Below, piece after piece: positions 14,531-15,072 of a DNA stretch of 15,072 nt. The stretch spans positions 1 through 15,072 of the forward strand of contig CAKSEF010000044.1 in NCBI GenBank assembly GCA_934446465.1, read 5' to 3'. Position 1 is the first letter of the stretch; each line of letters begins with the position of its first letter. The stretch comes from an uncultured Oscillospiraceae bacterium (GTDB lineage: Bacteria; Bacillota; Clostridia; Oscillospirales; JAAYXM01). The translations under genes and the position numbers were made by a program. The notes beneath the pieces are model-generated. The model saw nothing but the letters and a program-made list of their open reading frames with translations. It made no database searches and was not told the origin of the DNA.

Positions 14531-14788
14531 TTGCCCAACATTAAATCCGCAAAGAAGCGTGTAGAGCTCACAAAGGTTTATTCTTCCCGCAATCAGGTCG
14601 CAAAGTCGCAGCTTAGAAAATCGCTCAAGAAGTGTGAGGCCGCTGTCTCAGAGGGCGGCGACGCTCCTGCAGCGTACAGAGAAGCTGTCTCGAGCATAGA
14701 CACGGCAGTTCGCAAGGGAATAATCCATAAGAACTGTGCAGCTCGCAAAAAGAGCAGGCTTGCAAAAAAAGTCAACGCCGCTCAGTAA
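14531..14788 (+). CDS. rpsT: 30S ribosomal protein S20
   Basis: The 85-residue, lysine- and arginine-rich helical protein binds 16S rRNA in the small subunit. The N-terminus (M)PNIKSAKKRVEL matches the usual MANIKSAKKR of S20, followed by KSQLRKSLKKCEAA and the C-terminal GIIHKNCAARKKSRLAKKVNA. The start is TTG at 14531, eight bases after a perfect AAGGAGG. A GTG at 14522 is part of that ribosome binding site and would add three foreign residues. rpsT next to gpr is common in clostridia; here the two are divergent. A TTG start may keep the level of this protein in check, as known for S20 in E. coli (UUG start), but that is inference here. Confidence 0.95.
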   Translation: MPNIKSAKKRVELTKVYSSRNQVAKSQLRKSLKKCEAAVSEGGDAPAAYREAVSSIDTAVRKGIIHKNCAARKKSRLAKKVNAAQ

Positions 14789-14805
14789 AGCTCGATAAAA
14801 ATATT

Positions 14806-14843
14806 GTCTGTAAAAAGGCCGTAAAATCGGCTTTTTTACAGAC
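14806..14843 (+). terminator. Terminator-like hairpin after rpsT
   Basis: A 16-bp inverted repeat (14806-14821 with 14828-14843, one G-T wobble) with a six-base loop lies 17 bases after rpsT. The GC-rich inner stem GGCCG/CGGC is followed by six Ts, as in an intrinsic terminator. Confidence 0.75.
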
Positions 14844-14862
14844 AGCGTGCTTTAAAAAAATC

Positions 14863-14891
14863 TTGACAAAATACGATACATTCGTTATAAT
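14863..14891 (+). promoter_or_regulatory. Consensus SigA promoter of tRNA-Val
   Basis: A perfect TTGACA (14863-14868) and a perfect TATAAT (14886-14891) are 17 bases apart. The -10 element ends 14 bases before the mature tRNA. Confidence 0.92.
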
Positions 14892-14905
14892 GTTTAGCGT
14901 TGTAC

Positions 14906-14981
14906 GGACGATTAGCTCAGCTGGTAGAGCATCTGCTTGACGTGCAGAGGGTCAGCGGTTCGAGTCCGTTATCGTCCACCA
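14906..14981 (+). tRNA. tRNA-Val (anticodon GAC)
   Basis: A full 76-base cloverleaf including CCA. The acceptor stem is GGACGAT (14906-14912) with ATCGTCC (14971-14977), the D stem GCTC/GAGC, and the anticodon stem TCTGC/GCAGA around loop TTGACGT. The anticodon GAC at 14939-14941 reads GUC and GUU valine codons. The T arm contains TTCGAGT with one G-U pair. The discriminator base is A (14978) and CCA is encoded at 14979-14981. It is a single tRNA with its own promoter and terminator. Confidence 0.96.
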
Positions 14982-14988
14982 CCACCAC

Positions 14989-15021
14989 GTCGGAACAAGT
15001 TTCGCTTGTTCCGACTTTTTT
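14989..15021 (+). terminator. Rho-independent terminator of tRNA-Val
   Basis: A perfect 11-bp stem (14989-14999 with 15005-15015) with loop TTTCG is followed by six Ts. It starts seven bases after the tRNA CCA. Confidence 0.92.
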
Positions 15022-15072
15022 ATTCAAAAAAGCCGCTCACCCGCTCCACTGTTCCTCCTCTTTCGCAAAAAG

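Noticed and set aside
15022..15072. Possible 3' end of a gene on the - strand (a frame reading LFAKEEEQWSG and stop at 15037)
   Set aside because: Only eleven codons are inside the window, and other frames are also open for much of the stretch. There is too little sequence to call a gene.

Overview
The window looks like a chromosomal segment of an anaerobic, spore-forming Clostridia-type Bacillota. The evidence is a spore germination protease gene (gpr), a clostridial-order rnfCDGEAB operon, strong GGAGG-type ribosome binding sites on nearly every gene, and TTGACA/TATAAT-type promoters. I see no mobile element, CRISPR array or phage gene, and no gene-free stretch over 300 bases. The largest gap, about 220 bases between rnfC and upp, holds two divergent promoters.

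Layout, left to right. (1) 1-1627: two tandem paralogous EamA/DMT-type membrane transporters on the + strand. The first is cut by the window edge; each has its own terminator, and a clear promoter precedes the second. (2) 1628-3582, - strand: a two-gene operon encoding a CofE-like (F420-0:glutamate ligase family) protein followed by a PLP-dependent enzyme of the methionine gamma-lyase/'aluminium resistance' family. (3) 3602-5029, - strand: an ECF sigma factor overlapping an RsiV-like membrane anti-sigma factor, behind an ECF-type promoter that suggests autoregulation. (4) 5044-11279, - strand: the Rnf complex in the order C, D, G, E, A, B, followed 27 bases later by a membrane-anchored glycosidase-like protein that probably shares the transcript, then a terminator. 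(5) 11350-12042, + strand: upp. It converges on (6) thyA-folA (12067-13454, - strand), and the two units share one bidirectional terminator. (7) gpr on the - strand, divergent from rpsT on the + strand. (8) A tRNA-Val(GAC) gene with consensus promoter, encoded CCA and terminator.

Functional links. Rnf couples reduced ferredoxin:NAD+ electron transfer to ion transport across the membrane. ThyA and FolA form the dTMP/tetrahydrofolate cycle, and Upp salvages uracil, so these three sit together in pyrimidine/folate metabolism. The ECF/anti-sigma pair is probably an envelope-stress switch.

I found no clearly new multi-gene system. The least understood parts are the CofE-like/PLP-enzyme pair, the glycosidase-like protein attached to the rnf operon (it lacks an acidic motif expected in its family), and the thyA start, where promoter and ribosome binding site point to a non-standard ATT codon. 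Several starts were moved inward from the longest open frame because the outermost codon lies inside the ribosome binding site.
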